64,000 nucleotides of DNA from Apiospora phragmitis (lineage: Eukaryota > Ascomycota > Sordariomycetes > Amphisphaeriales > Apiosporaceae): assembly GCA_038363925.1 (NCBI GenBank), contig JAQQWL010000006.1, positions 4,444,501-4,508,500 on the forward strand, read 5' to 3'. Every line of letters starts with the position of its first letter. Positions within the stretch are counted from its first letter, which is position 1. The notes beneath the pieces are model-generated. The model made no database searches. It was not told where the DNA came from and was given only the letters and a program-made list of their open reading frames with translations. The position numbers were made by a program, and so were the translations under genes. This document shows, in pieces, positions 1 to 10,578 of the stretch.

Positions 1-427
1 GAGTGTGCTCACCTATTCTCACGACATCTCCGTACTTTGCGTGGAGTTCCTGCAACCTGACGTGGAATCGGTAGTCCCCAGAGGCCTTGCGGGCGGTCCA
101 GAAGGTGCTGAGCCGCGCCAAGTATGGCCCAGGGATGTGCTTCAGGCGGTGGAAGTGGGCACGGTACAGCAGGATGGAGGCGGTAGTGTTCAAGGCGAAA
201 GTACCCGTGAACACGAAGAGGTAGTACCAAACTGTGGTGGCCGGCAGGTGCAGCCACGAGACCCCAAAGTACAAGGCCAAGAAGCAGACGGCCCCGAAGA
301 CGAGGAATATAGGCACGAGGATGAAGTCAATCTCGACGTGGCGGGTGTAGAGGTGGTGGAACGCAAGGCCCGCGGCTGCTCCTGCCAGGCTCAACGCCGC
401 TGGAGTCGGCACCGTTGCGTCCTTCAT
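1..427 (-). CDS. Cytochrome P450, N-terminal exon (runs off the left edge)
   Basis: This is the 5' exon of a membrane-anchored, haem-thiolate monooxygenase of the fungal microsomal type. Translation from the ATG at 427 runs 138 codons without a stop. It has several hydrophobic segments (about residues 10-35, 38-58 and 65-90), then the P450 proline hinge (HIPGPYLARLS, about residues 98-108) and the A-helix region (LHAKYGDVVRI) just before the exon end. A donor GTGAGC follows at position 12, so only the anchor and hinge are inside the window. The long hydrophobic lead before the hinge is more than the single helix of most P450s and suggests a multi-pass N terminus. Substrate cannot be told from this part. 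Two other P450 loci lie in the window (10579 and 31700). Seen: ORF, hinge motif, donor. Inferred: the rest of the gene lies to the left. Confidence 0.85.
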   Translation of the reverse strand, partial: MKDATVPTPAALSLAGAAAGLAFHHLYTRHVEIDFILVPIFLVFGAVCFLALYFGVSWLHLPATTVWYYLFVFTGTFALNTTASILLYRAHFHRLKHIPGPYLARLSTFWTARKASGDYRFHVRLQELHAKYGDVVRIGEHT

Positions 428-2354
428 TTTCTTAAGCTGATCACGAGTAATATATTCTCTGTGGGTGTAATACTTGTGTCTTTGAATTCTTTCGTGAAGG
501 TCAAATAGATTAGACCAGAAGAGGACCACTGAGTTAGCCCTACTAATAGATGGGGCCCGTGAGACCGGAAACACGGCTGCGAAGCAACACCATGTCACAC
601 TTTCGCATCTTTTGACTCCCGATGACTTTACTACAACAGAGCAAATGCAAGGTCAGCAAGATAGTGGGGGTCGAACCGCCCCCTTCCTTCCTGGGTCTTG
701 GTCGTATTCGCTGCCTCTTTGGGAACTCTTATCGTCGTGTACTTCGTTCCTATTTCTAATCTACGGTAGCGATGGTAGTCTTGAACCGTGTCGGGCCAAG
801 ACATGATATGCTGTTGGTTGCCTGAAGGATTCCCCAACCCAATACATGTCAGGGTTAAGCGAACAAAACCCCCAGATGGCAATGTCATTTTCCGACGAAT
901 CTGCCGGGCCGTACGGAGTGGATCGCCCTAATCCTAATATCACGGGATCTAGGCCACGGCCTCCACGGGGCCAGTCGTACGCCTTCCCGTCTTCGGTGTA
1001 TGTCACACGTATACCAGCAGAGGCATGCATATCGGCCCAACGAATAACTGCATTCCTGAAGGATACGGCGGCTAAGGGGTAAAAGGACGTCTGAAGGATA
1101 CCAGACAAGGTGTATATAGGCCTGACGAATCACCCTCCCGAAAAGAAAGAAGGGACAGACAGACCAGAGCCCCAAGAAGTGCCATAGTCAATTATTAGCT
1201 GAATCAGAACCAAGCCCTTACTGCCCTTGTCACAGTGTAGAAGGGCGGCGCTTGTGGAAATGGATAGCCAATCAAACGTGATGCAAGACAAACTACCTAC
1301 ACACCCAACTGTATGGAAATCCCTCGGGATCCGCGTCTTGTGGGGGTGTGTAAGCGGGTAGAGCCCGACCAGTGGAGATAGGAGACGGGGTCACTAGGTC
1401 GGGGCGGGTGCGGTGCGGTACTCTGGAAAATTCATGCATGCAGGAAGCGGGGTGGCTTTCACACCGGTCTGTGCCACTCTCCTGCATGGTGGTTGATATG
1501 TAATTCCGAAATCACTGGACGGAAAAATGTGTGGGTTGCGTTCTGGGAGCGACATGTATGTGTATGCAGGGCGGGGTGTCACGATGTGACAGGTTTGCAG
1601 ATATGCAGCCCTGTACATGTTATTTCATGGAGAGAACGTCGCCTCTGTCTTTGCCCAGACATAGCACGTACTATAATCAGGAGGTTGCACCGAAGCCAAT
1701 GCCAGCCAGTATTTGCTTTTTGGGCCCATAGCTGCATACTTGGATCCAAGGATCGCGATCCCTGATCAGGCGGCTCCACGCCGGATTTTAATGACGGTTC
1801 TAGGGTGGTTTCTATCATATCTATGGATAGTTCTTTGATGTACATCGAGGCTCTTGTGGGCTGTGATATGTAGTTTATGTTCCAGGGATTTGTGGTTATG
1901 TAAGTATATATTTGTAATGGTCCAATGCCCCTCCGAGAGTTAGACACGCCGAGCTCCCACAACTGTGGTTCTACACAACAGTCAGGAATATAGTCAAGGT
2001 AATATAGGTCGATTTGAGTAGTAAGGGATCTCTGTTTGGTCAAAGTGGTTCCTGGGTAAGCTCCCCTTTCCCCATCACCGTATATATGTATGCAAGGAGA
2101 TTCGAACACCTCGTATGTGACGTGACATACAAAAGAAGGGCAAAGCATCTTGAGCCATTGACTATTTCCCAACCTTACCTCCCTGGTTGGTTCTAACATG
2201 TGCTAGCCGAGGAGAATTCCCAGAAGGTCAGGTAAGCGGTCACACTAAAATCCCAAACTAACAAGTGGTAGTCCACGGGCCTGCACTAGATGTTCTGTCG
2301 CCTGCTTCCTCCCTCTCCTACAAACTCCCTTGCTTAGAACCGAAATCCCCCGTT
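428..2354. other. Intergenic stretch with weak ORFs only
   Basis: No recognised gene. On the minus strand, overlapping frames at about 1108-761 and 888-631 give protein-like text (for example WADMHASAGIRVTYTEDG), with a frame change between them. They could be remains of a gene, but I recognise no family. A 206-codon minus-strand ORF at 2199-1579 has no recognisable motif and no good ATG context. A B-box-like GGTTCGACCCCC lies near 664-680 on the minus strand without a tRNA fold around it. Confidence 0.4.
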
Positions 2355-3736
2355 CTACCAGTGGATTGTGCAGTTCGTAGGTCCGAGGTGCTCGCTCAGG
2401 ACCCGGACGACCTTGACGTGCCTACTCAGGCTCACGTCAGGCCGGGAGCCGCCGAAGACCCGAGCGAGCGTATTGATGGCCACCGGTTGGCTGTTGGGCA
2501 TGCGGTGGGCGCACGCCACATTCTCACCGGGCACCAACATAGAGTTTCCTCGCCCGAAATTGCGTGCTTGGGTGATGATGGTGGCGTACTGACTGTGCGT
2601 GGTGAAGAATGGAAAAATAAACATCAGTGTCATATTCCCATTTTTTTTCTATGCTGATCAAAGTACGTTTTGTGTGTGGGAGGAAAACAAGAAGAAATCC
2701 GAAGAAAAAGGGGTGGAGGAAGGGCTAGTAGATCGCTGCTCACTGAAAAACCGCGGGCCAGTTGGGCTCGACGGTGGCGAACCCACCGTAGGGCCCCTCG
2801 ACGTTCTCGTTGAGGACGGCGACGACGGTGTCTGCGCAATGTCCTCGACCGTGTCGGTCCTGGAGTAGTCGTCGGGCACGTGCGTGTCCTGCGCGTAGTT
2901 GGCGGCCCAGAGCGCGCTGCCCGACAGCGCGGCGCCGCCGTAGCCGCCGTTGAGGTCCACCGCGTGCGCCGTCTCGTGCACCATGGTCGTCTGCATCGCG
3001 TCGCTCGGCCGCATGTACACCGTGTTGCCCTTATCCATGTACGCCCAGCCCATCGTGTCGGGGATCGTGACGACGTGCTTGACCTGTGAGGAGAGGGCGC
3101 GGACCGTGTGCTGATTAGCCGAAGGAGCGTGAAAAAGACATGAAGGACGCTTAGGCAGCGGTCTGAAAAGTCCAAGCAAACGCAAAGACTGGGGTGATTT
3201 TGCTCTTTATAAACTTACCCATTCCCTCATCTGGATTGGAATCCTCCCAAACTGTTTGGCAATGTTTTGGATGGACGTTTCCGAGTCCTTGTGGTAACAC
3301 AGGATCCAGGGGTCACTGCAGTCGCTGTACTGGACCTGATAGATGATGAAGTCTGCCGCGCTGACGTTGTGGTCGCTGGCGTAACCGTTGCAGTCCGACG
3401 GGATCCAGCCACTCGCCCTACATTACGTCCCACAGTGGTAAATACACAGATGGCCATATAACATGGACAGTATGAACGTACTGGATGGAATAAGGAAGAA
3501 TTTGGGCTGGGACGAAGGTAACCCAAAGCAACTTAGGTAAACAACACATTCTCTTACCATACGGATATATTATACTGTCTCTCGGGAAGATTGGCTGCCA
3601 GCAAGGGCTCGAAACCATTGAAGCTGCTGCGCACAGCGGGTTTGGTGAGCCTGGACCAAATGTCCACCTTGGTTGCGGCCGCCTTCGTGGCAGCTACAGC
3701 CAGACCGAGAGGAATGAGGGTCTTGAGGAAGGACAT
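2355..3736 (-). CDS. CON-13-like secreted HExxH protein (4 exons, one frame break)
   Basis: Four exons are supported by GT-AG borders and phases: 3736-3558, 3417-3219, 3083-2744 and 2592-2355. The product starts with a signal-peptide-like MSFLKTLIPLGLAVAATKA. It carries cysteines in exon 2 and, in exon 3, a zincin-like motif VHETAHAVDLNGGYG (HExxH with an Asp a few residues on). Length, about 318 residues, suits fungal conidiation-specific CON-13-like proteins, which are related to the Asp f 2/HRxxH putative peptidases. That family name comes from memory of the pattern and is not proven. Oddity: in exon 3 near 2837 the frame shifts inside CAGACACCG. Downstream codons (VVAVLNENVEG) are clearly coding in another frame, so there is either an extra AC (or one missing base) or a sequencing error. 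With the shift the exon phases fit perfectly. Confidence 0.7.
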
Positions 3737-3920
3737 GGTGAGTTCAAGAAGTCGAACGATAAGGCAGAGAAACGAAAAGAAATAAGTCACTTATCGCAGC
3801 GACGATGGACGTCACTAGAAAAGTAAAACGAGAGAAAGAAAGAAAGAAAGAAACGAAGGCGCAGCCCACTTGTCGTGTCTATCAAAAGCGATGCCATTGT
3901 ATGGTGTCGTGGGAGCTACT

Positions 3921-3928
3921 TATTTATA
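3921..3928 (-). promoter_or_regulatory. TATA-like box upstream of the CON-13-like gene
   Basis: TATAAATA on the minus strand, about 185 nt upstream of the ATG at 3736. A CT-rich tract (GAAA repeats on the plus strand, about 3833-3852) lies between. Its role is inferred from sequence and position only. Confidence 0.4.
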
Positions 3929-4856
3929 TGAGATCTCCCAGAGTATATCTCATTAACAACAATATGCGGCCGACCACCCAGCATCCTATGCCCCTTCTTC
4001 CGTCTGAACCGGCGGAGCCAACAGATATGAGGATCCCAGATACTAATCGCCAGGCTCGTGCTATGGACGATGGAGTTGAAGGATTGTCTTGGTACCTGCA
4101 ATTGGTTTATTTGACAGCAAGGAATGATGCCACCCACTCCAGCAGAACTCCTTCGAGGCCACTCCCACTTCAGGGGCCTACCTCAAAGTTGAGCACGACC
4201 CGCTAGAAGCACAGGATTCTTGACTAGGCATGTCAACGCACAAGCGGACATGGCGGAGCGGCTCTAACATCTAGTGTCAACTTGTTTTCCCCGGAACCTG
4301 CCTCTGAGGAGTTGAAGTGCTCAGAGGCATTGCTTGAGTGCAAACACCTCGTTATCTATATCATGACGGGGTATTAACTCCTCGATGCATGTTTTGTCTT
4401 CAAGCTTGCCACATTTGATGTAGATTGGATAACCTGGCAGTATAATAATGGGTGATAAGTCAGCAACGTGGGTGGATAGGTAAGTTTGATACTTGATCTT
4501 TCCATCCCGTGGTCAGATGCTGACTACAGCTGTTTACTCGGTCGAGGTAATGTCACCAGGCAAGAATTGTAGAGTCAAGGCGGTTTGGTTTATATCCGAA
4601 TAGATAGATGTATTTATTCCCTTGGCTGGCAGACACAAGCTGTGTTATAGGTACGTCTTTAATGAAACCCTTTCTCCGAACCAATCAATTCGCCCTTGAT
4701 ATCGAATGAATAATTACATCACGCTGCGAAAACCAGCGTCAATTGCCCCTACCGACTCTAATTAGTAGAAATAGTGGGCCTAGATATCAGCTGTATTGTT
4801 AGCCGATAACGGCAAAATTTGGCAACTAAGAATAGCTTCAGCTGCTTTCGCAAGAA
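3929..4856. other. Intergenic, nothing recognised
   Basis: Moderately AT-rich, with only short ORFs without motifs or splice logic. No repeat or RNA gene seen before the tRNA that begins at 4857. Confidence 0.5.
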
Positions 4857-4942
4857 GCCCTTATAGCTCAGTGGTAGAGCGTTGCACTTGTACGGCCAAT
4901 CAGGTTATGCAAAGGTCCGTCGTTCAATCCGGCGTGGGGGCA
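4857..4942 (+). tRNA. tRNA-Thr (anticodon TGT) with a 14-nt intron
   Basis: A full cloverleaf can be folded. The acceptor stem GCCCTTA pairs with TGGGGGC using two G-T pairs. The D arm is GCTCAGTGGTAGAGC, the anticodon stem TTGCA/TGCAA, and the T arm CGTCG-TTCAATC-CGGCG. The anticodon loop reads C-T-TGT-A, then 14 nt (4886-4899) sit after position 37, the canonical place for a nuclear tRNA intron, before the closing A. Discriminator base is A. A short T run (4952-4955) follows and could stop Pol III. Confidence 0.9.
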
Positions 4943-5209
4943 CACCGAAAACCTTTTGTGATCTTGTTCTGATCTCTTTTTGCTATATATTCTTTTTGTG
5001 GCTGATTGTTCTCGTCCGATGTAGACCTATTCAGTTCACAGACTATGGATTGTTCAATGCTGTTGTTGAGTGCATCCGTAGCTGACGCTGAATTACCGGG
5101 CGAAGGTCTACCGGGCGCCGCTTGTTCCTTCAGTTGACGTTGGCTGGTGGCAGTTGAATCAAATATGATCTAGAATGCGAGAATTGGCTGTAATCGTATG
5201 GGTTCGTTT

Positions 5210-5210
<1 letters not shown>

Positions 5211-5244
<34 letters not shown>
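5211..5244 (+). repeat. Poly-A tract (34 A)
   Basis: Uninterrupted run of 34 A. Directly upstream is GGGTTCGTTTC, which resembles a Pol III B box (GGTTCGANTCC). A degenerate tRNA-derived SINE tail is possible, but no convincing A box or target duplication was found. A second run of 18 A is at 6270-6287. Confidence 0.6.
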
Positions 5245-5246
<2 letters not shown>

Positions 5247-5504
5247 CCTGGGCTTTGGCAGGAGCAGCCGAACATTTCCAACCTCATTTTTATGGCCGGG
5301 AGTTGCATTGAGAAGGGCGGATTGCTACCCCAACAACTGGAAGATAGCGCCCATTCGCATGCAAGCACCACTAAAGAGAATGCGCTAATCAGCAAATACA
5401 CCACCAATTGAATTGGCCTGGTACAATCGCTTCCTTCTTCACTATTACTTGAAGCATCGTGATATCATATCTGTCATCCCAAGAAAGTGATCAATACAGC
5501 GTTT

Positions 5505-6083
5505 ATGGCCAGGACCACCACCATGGCGGTCTGGCAGCCACTGACCCCCGACGACAACGAAGCCGTAATGCGCATTGCCGACGTGATTCACTCCGAGCTC
5601 CCAGAAGGCGCGCATGTCTTCGCCGAACGTGTCAAGCTCTTCCCCGAGGGCTGTCTGGCCCTTGTAAAACAGGAGGAGCACGGCAGTGGCGGCAGTGGCA
5701 GAAGAGAGCTCTGCGGCTACGCCATTTCGCATCCCATCCGACACCGCCAGCCGCCGGTGCTGGACGCGGCGCTGGGGGCCATCGCGCCCGACGCCAGCCA
5801 GTACTACATCCATGACTTCTGCGTCCTCCCCGCCTTCCGGGGCCAGGGTCTCGCGGACCAAGGCGTCCAGAGGCTCCTCTCGGCCGCTGCCGACACCGAG
5901 CGCTTCCCCGACGGCGCTTGTCTCGTGTCGGTTTATAATACTAAACCGTTCTGGGCCCGTTACGGGTTTGTCCCGCCCGAGCCCTCTTCCATCGACGCGG
6001 CGCTGGTGGAAAAGGTGAGTGTCTACGGCGAGGACGCCAGGTATCTTGAGCGGCGACCTCCTACATCATCATCCAAATCATGA
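5505..6083 (+). CDS. GNAT-family N-acetyltransferase
   Basis: Single-exon protein of 192 residues that should transfer an acetyl group from acetyl-CoA to an amine; the substrate is unknown. The acetyl-CoA pocket motif A is visible around residues 100-120: strand YYIHDFCVLPAF followed by the pyrophosphate loop RGQGLADQGVQRLL (Q/R-x-x-G-x-G/A). A later segment, KPFWARYGFVPPEP, matches the usual C-terminal GNAT motif B, F-Y-x-x-x-GF. Two in-frame ATGs compete: 5505, used here, and 5523, which has the better context (CCACCATGG). If translation starts at 5523 the protein is 186 residues. No introns are needed. Neighbours are tRNA genes, so context says nothing about its pathway. Confidence 0.85.
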   Translation: MARTTTMAVWQPLTPDDNEAVMRIADVIHSELPEGAHVFAERVKLFPEGCLALVKQEEHGSGGSGRRELCGYAISHPIRHRQPPVLDAALGAIAPDASQYYIHDFCVLPAFRGQGLADQGVQRLLSAAADTERFPDGACLVSVYNTKPFWARYGFVPPEPSSIDAALVEKVSVYGEDARYLERRPPTSSSKS

Positions 6084-6432
6084 CAGATAATAAAAGTTAA
6101 GTCGGACGGCGGGATGAGGAAAACATGCAGCCTCTAGGAACAAGATAATACTGAGGTGCTACATATTGACAGTGTTTCGAAGGTTAGATGGAGTACCTGA
6201 CTAATTGAATGACTTGGGCCGAACATGTGCTGGTTGTGGCTTGAGTGAAAATGAAAAGAAATTGATGCCAAAAAAAAAAAAAAAAAAGAGAATGAGCAAA
6301 CAATGCCGGCCTACTCGCCGGAACGAACGCCGGACCTCGCGGTTGATCGGTCGCAGCTTCCTTCGATTTTTCAGCGAACCTTCCAAAATTGTAAAAGATT
6401 TTATCCCGCTGGGCGGGATGCATCAGGAATTG

Positions 6433-6552
6433 AGCCCGATGCGGGGGTCGAACCCGCAGCCTTGAGATAACCTCTCGTAAACGCCTGGGATGCCGGAACC
6501 GGATCCGACATCACTTAAGAGTCTCACGCTCTACCGATTGAGCTAACCAGGC
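6433..6552 (-). tRNA. tRNA-Lys (anticodon CTT) with an intron of about 47 nt
   Basis: Read on the minus strand, the acceptor arm GCCTGGT pairs with ATCGGGC. The D arm is GCTCAATCGGTAGAGC, the anticodon stem TGAGA/TCTCA, and the T arm carries GGTTCGACCCCC. The loop is C-T-CTT-A, and the intron sits after position 37. The intron is much longer than that of the tRNA-Thr nearby but is in the canonical place. Confidence 0.88.
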
Positions 6553-7339
6553 GATGGTTCGTATTTGATAGAAGAGAAGGCTGTTAACAGGGTATAGAAT
6601 GATAAGGTGAGTTTGCTGATCGGCTGACTTATGTTGGAGACGTGGGCGGCTTGGCGGGTTGGAGTTTGCTGCTGAGTGGAGCAAGCCCCGCGAAGAGCCA
6701 GGTTAGATCCCGAGCTACCGAACCTCTAGGGCTAATAGGAGTTACAGGACGAAGGGTCCTTGAACCACAAGCACGTCTTGCTACGGCATACTTGCGTCTC
6801 ATATCACATCTCGAATATTCAAAAATGGCTTCATACTTGCTGTAAAGGATATAAGAGTGGGTGCGATGCGTTTTACGAACCCAATGGCGCTTTAGGGGGA
6901 AGAGACTACTTCCTCATGGTAAGCATTTGTTTCTGCTCGGCTGTCTTGGCATCAATTGACAGAATTCAAGTTGGAGGACAACAGGTGAACAAACCTCTTC
7001 GTCATCGAACAGGAACTCGATTACAACCATATATTGGGAGAGGCATGGAACAGCCAGAAGATGTTTCTTGTTTCGATGAAAACCTTCCGCAAATCTTGTG
7101 GCTAACATGAATGATGCTATGATTGTACGCTATCTCCGATCGAGATTTCGAAATAGACTTCCGATCAATCCAGCACCTTGGGATCTATCTCCGTTACTGT
7201 TCATTTCTAAACTGGCATATATCAACGATTGGTCATTCGCTGTATGGTTTCTATCTTCGCAAATTATTAATCTAGTTATAGTGACATTATTGAGAACAAT
7301 TCAGACCGTCGTTGATTGTTTTGAACCAACGAGGATACC
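6553..7339. other. Intergenic, nothing recognised
   Basis: Short ORFs only, no domain text. It probably contains the promoter and 5' UTR of the RNase H-type gene that starts at 7340. Confidence 0.5.
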
Positions 7340-10169
7340 ATGGACCAACCGATACAATACACAGGCTTCGCAGCCACGATACAGAGCTTGTTTGATAAAC
7401 AATCTATTTGCAACACTTCGGTCGGTCTCTTGACTGGTCTCCCGAAGCCAGGGCAGGTACTTCATCTTAGCAGACAGGTGCCTGACAATCAGTCTCTCGA
7501 CAAAGCAAATGAAAACAACGATTCGGGTGAGAACAGTGTGCACACGACATCTGGCCAGGTGACCAATACTCTTGCAACGACCACCAACACGACACCTATC
7601 CCACCACCTCCAACTGCAGCCAGCCCAGCGGTCCCAGCAAGCCATATCAATACCGATTCCACCGCCAAGGCACCAAAAGACGCCAAGCTGCCAACCAGTA
7701 CGTCGACAGCCGTGATCTGCACCGAAGCCCGCCAAGCTCGGCCCAGGTCATTCAGTGAGGTCACGGCCGACATCAAGAGCTGTATGGCGGGTGTTGATGC
7801 GGCTCCTCAGTCTCCTCAAACTGTGACCGAAAGTCCTCCACCTATGGGCGGGATTTTGGGAACGATACAGGCCGTGACCTCCCAACCTCGCAATAACCCA
7901 CCCACGGGACCCCAAAACGGAAACACTACATCAACCATGAAGCCCCAGCAGCAGAAGCAGCTCCCAAAGAAGACGAAACTGCAAGCCAGCAGGGCGCAGC
8001 AGGTCCGTGACTGGGTGGCCGCTGATGCTCGCAAATTCTTCCCGAACCCAAGATTCGTGCACCGAGGCCTGCCATATTACTCAGTTATCTTCGCGAACGA
8101 ATATTTCAGGGTAACTGGTAACTCGGTATTCGGCAGAAGACTTGTGTTGTTCTCCGACGGCGGCCTCTGTTATGCAACCCGTGCGGCATCCGCTGCCGTG
8201 GTATACAGAAGATTCTACAATGTGAACACGACCGCGGAGCCACCGTGGATGAAAGAGTCGCACGGCATCATCCGGCTTGCTGTCGAGAAGTTCGAGACCA
8301 TAGCGCTGATGGCCGCGCTGGAGATCGTGCAGAAGGAAGTCAACGCATTCTTCGCCACGCCTCAGTACGGTGCGTCAAGTGGCGATCTGGAGCCGCTGCA
8401 CGTCTACATCTTTACCGATGCCCCGCATGCGATGACCGATCTGGAGCAAGTTGTGACGCGCACGATCAAGGATCCAAAGCAAAAGAAATGCCCTCATATG
8501 CTGCATCTCACCAACGTCTGGAGGGCCCTTCAGAACGACTCAAACAACGGCAAATTAAAACTCGAGGTCCACTGGGTGAAAGGGCACAATGGAGCAGAAG
8601 GCAATGAATTAGCAGACAGCCTGGCTACCAAGATCCTTGATGTTGCCAGAAGGCTTCATTTTGCGCGTCCTGCATCTTCATCCCTGGGGCAAGGCTTTGA
8701 GGTGTTCCCGCTTGGGCAGATGGAGCAATATATACTGTCACAGTCGATCGCACGGAAATCCGGGGCAGCCATCGCCTACCAGCCCAGTCCCGCTGCTAAA
8801 GAGTTCAAGGAAAAATATGAAGAATTCAGCACAAGGAACGGTAACATGACGAAGGAAGTCTTCCAGCAAGATTATCCGAGCCAGATTCGGAAGCTTTTGG
8901 TTGAATTCTTCAACGAGACGCGGGAGGTCTCCGAGAAGCAAAACGAACTCGTCTTGAACGAGCTGAGGAAAGCATTTACAAAACAACTGTCCAAACCATC
9001 TGCCGCCCAGCTGGAGGTCCTAACCGCCCAAAAGGATAGCCGACTAGACTTCAGCAAGCTTAGCATGGAGCTCAGCAACCAAAACCGCCGGCAAGAAGCC
9101 CAGGACGCCCAAATCGAGTCCGTGATGATGGCCCTCGAAGAGACGACGAGCGAGTGGCGTAAAAGCTCGGCCGCGCACAGCCGCGAGATCAAAGCGTTCC
9201 GAAAGCAAGGCGAGGAGATGCAACGGACGCTACGGGAGGAGACTCAGGAAGCAGTTCAGGCGATTTTCCAGGCCGTGGTCGATGGTGCCAAGCAGACTGG
9301 CGGCGAGACCAAACAAGACTGCTTGGCTAAGGAAGAGGCGATGAACGAGTGGAGGAACGCCTTGACTGCGCAGAGCCTCGAGATAAAGGCTCTCCGAAAG
9401 CACAACCAACAGATGCTACGTACGCTGCGGGGAGGAATCTCAGGCGATGATCCAGGCCGTGGCCAGTAGTGCCAACCAAACTGGCAGCGGAATGAAGGGT
9501 TTCGGAGAGGACGGCGAAGAAGTACTACGGCAGCTGCGAGAAGAAACCCAGGAGGCAGTCCAAGCTATGATCCAGGCCGTGGCCGATAGTGTCAAGCAGA
9601 CTCACGCCGAGACCAGGAAAGATGGGTTGGTTGAGGAAGAGGAGCCAAGTGACGATGCTTCTTCCACCTCCACTTCAGGCAGCGAGCAGTCGGTGGCGGT
9701 ACCGGTGCAAGTGGCAGAAATGGCGGCTGATCCGGAGCAATCAGACGATAAGGTCACATCTTGCGCCAGTTCGAAGGGATCTCGGGATACGGTCGAGACG
9801 GTAATCAGGGTCGCGGTCAGCAATTTCGCACACAGCGACTCCCAAACCGTGGAACCTACTGTTGTCGAGGAAGAGGAACAATGGGATGCTGTTGATTCTA
9901 AATCAACTGGACCGGCGGCGGCGTCGGTGGAAGAAACAGGCTTGGTGGTTGACTCGGGACGACCAGAAGAATACATGGTTACACCTTGCTCAAGTTCGGG
10001 TGCAACTGCTCTCGGGGAAACAGAGGCGCAGGCTGCAGGATCAGATGTTCGGGAGGCGAATGGAGACAAGTTGCCGGGGAAATTGCGACGGCGAGAAAGG
10101 TTGTTGCGGAAGCTGCATCTGCGCTGGTTGGGCCGAAAGTCCAACGTGATTGCTGACAGCCACTCCTGA
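7340..10169 (+). CDS. RNase H-fold protein with a long coiled-coil tail (one frame break)
   Basis: The ATG at 7340 (context ATACCATGG) opens a 709-codon frame. Residues 1-220 are low-complexity, rich in Thr, Pro, Ser and Gln. About 225-440 is an RNase H domain: LVLFSDGG (Asp near 273), VEKFETIALMAALE (Glu), YIFTDAPHAM (Asp near 360) and HWVKGHNGAEGNELAD (His and the last Asp near 425). The DEDD set looks complete, so RNA-DNA hybrid cleavage is possible. Residues 480 onward are a charged coiled coil with an internal repeat. Near 9431 the run CGGGGAGG carries one G too many relative to its sister repeats. The frame ends soon after (9467), while the coding text continues in the next frame to a stop at 10169. 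With the G removed the product would be about 942 residues. No retroelement RT or integrase lies beside it, so this is a stand-alone RNase H gene. Confidence 0.75.
9215..9605 (+). repeat. Coiled-coil coding repeat, three units
   Basis: Three related units encode LREETQEAVQAIFQAVVDGA (about 9229-9290), LREESQAMIQAVASSANQ (about 9428-9483, past the frame break) and LREETQEAVQAMIQAVADSV (about 9535-9594). DNA identity between units is obvious (CAGGCCGTGG...CAAG). The comparison is what locates the extra G in unit 2. Confidence 0.7.
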
Positions 10170-10578
10170 AGATCAGATCACTTCTCAACTCGCAGTTGCC
10201 GTCTACGGCGTATTGCTACTGCCTATGATGCAGCTAGACATGCACTTCATAATTCACCTATTACCTACCTACCTACAATAAAACAGGTTCACAACCAACA
10301 CATGCGCCGTTTCACGCCAAGTGAAGGGTATTATTATTAAGATGTAAGCCGGGTGCATACCTCCCCGCCAACGTGAAGCTGTATCCAATCAGTCGCTAAT
10401 AGTGCTTGCGGTAAAATCCCTGCGACACCCCCAACTGCGTCCCACTGCATACAAATCCAAGATGCGCCTCCTTCACTTAAGTATATATAGCTGTATTGCC
10501 CGGTAGCCACCGGACGACCATCAAGCCTGGGTTCTCTGCAAACGAGCCTTCTCCCGTCTTTCTTACCCGCCGGAATCA
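10170..10578. other. Intergenic, with a short ACCT microsatellite
   Basis: Nothing coding recognised. A small CCTA/ACCT repeat is at about 10260-10276, followed by AATAAA at about 10276-10281, a possible poly(A) signal for the upstream gene. Confidence 0.5.

Noticed and set aside
664..682. tRNA-like B box on the minus strand
   Set aside because: No A box or arms at a suitable distance; no cloverleaf.
1579..2199. 206-codon minus-strand ORF
   Set aside because: No motif, no conserved-looking text, and composition like the surrounding non-coding DNA.
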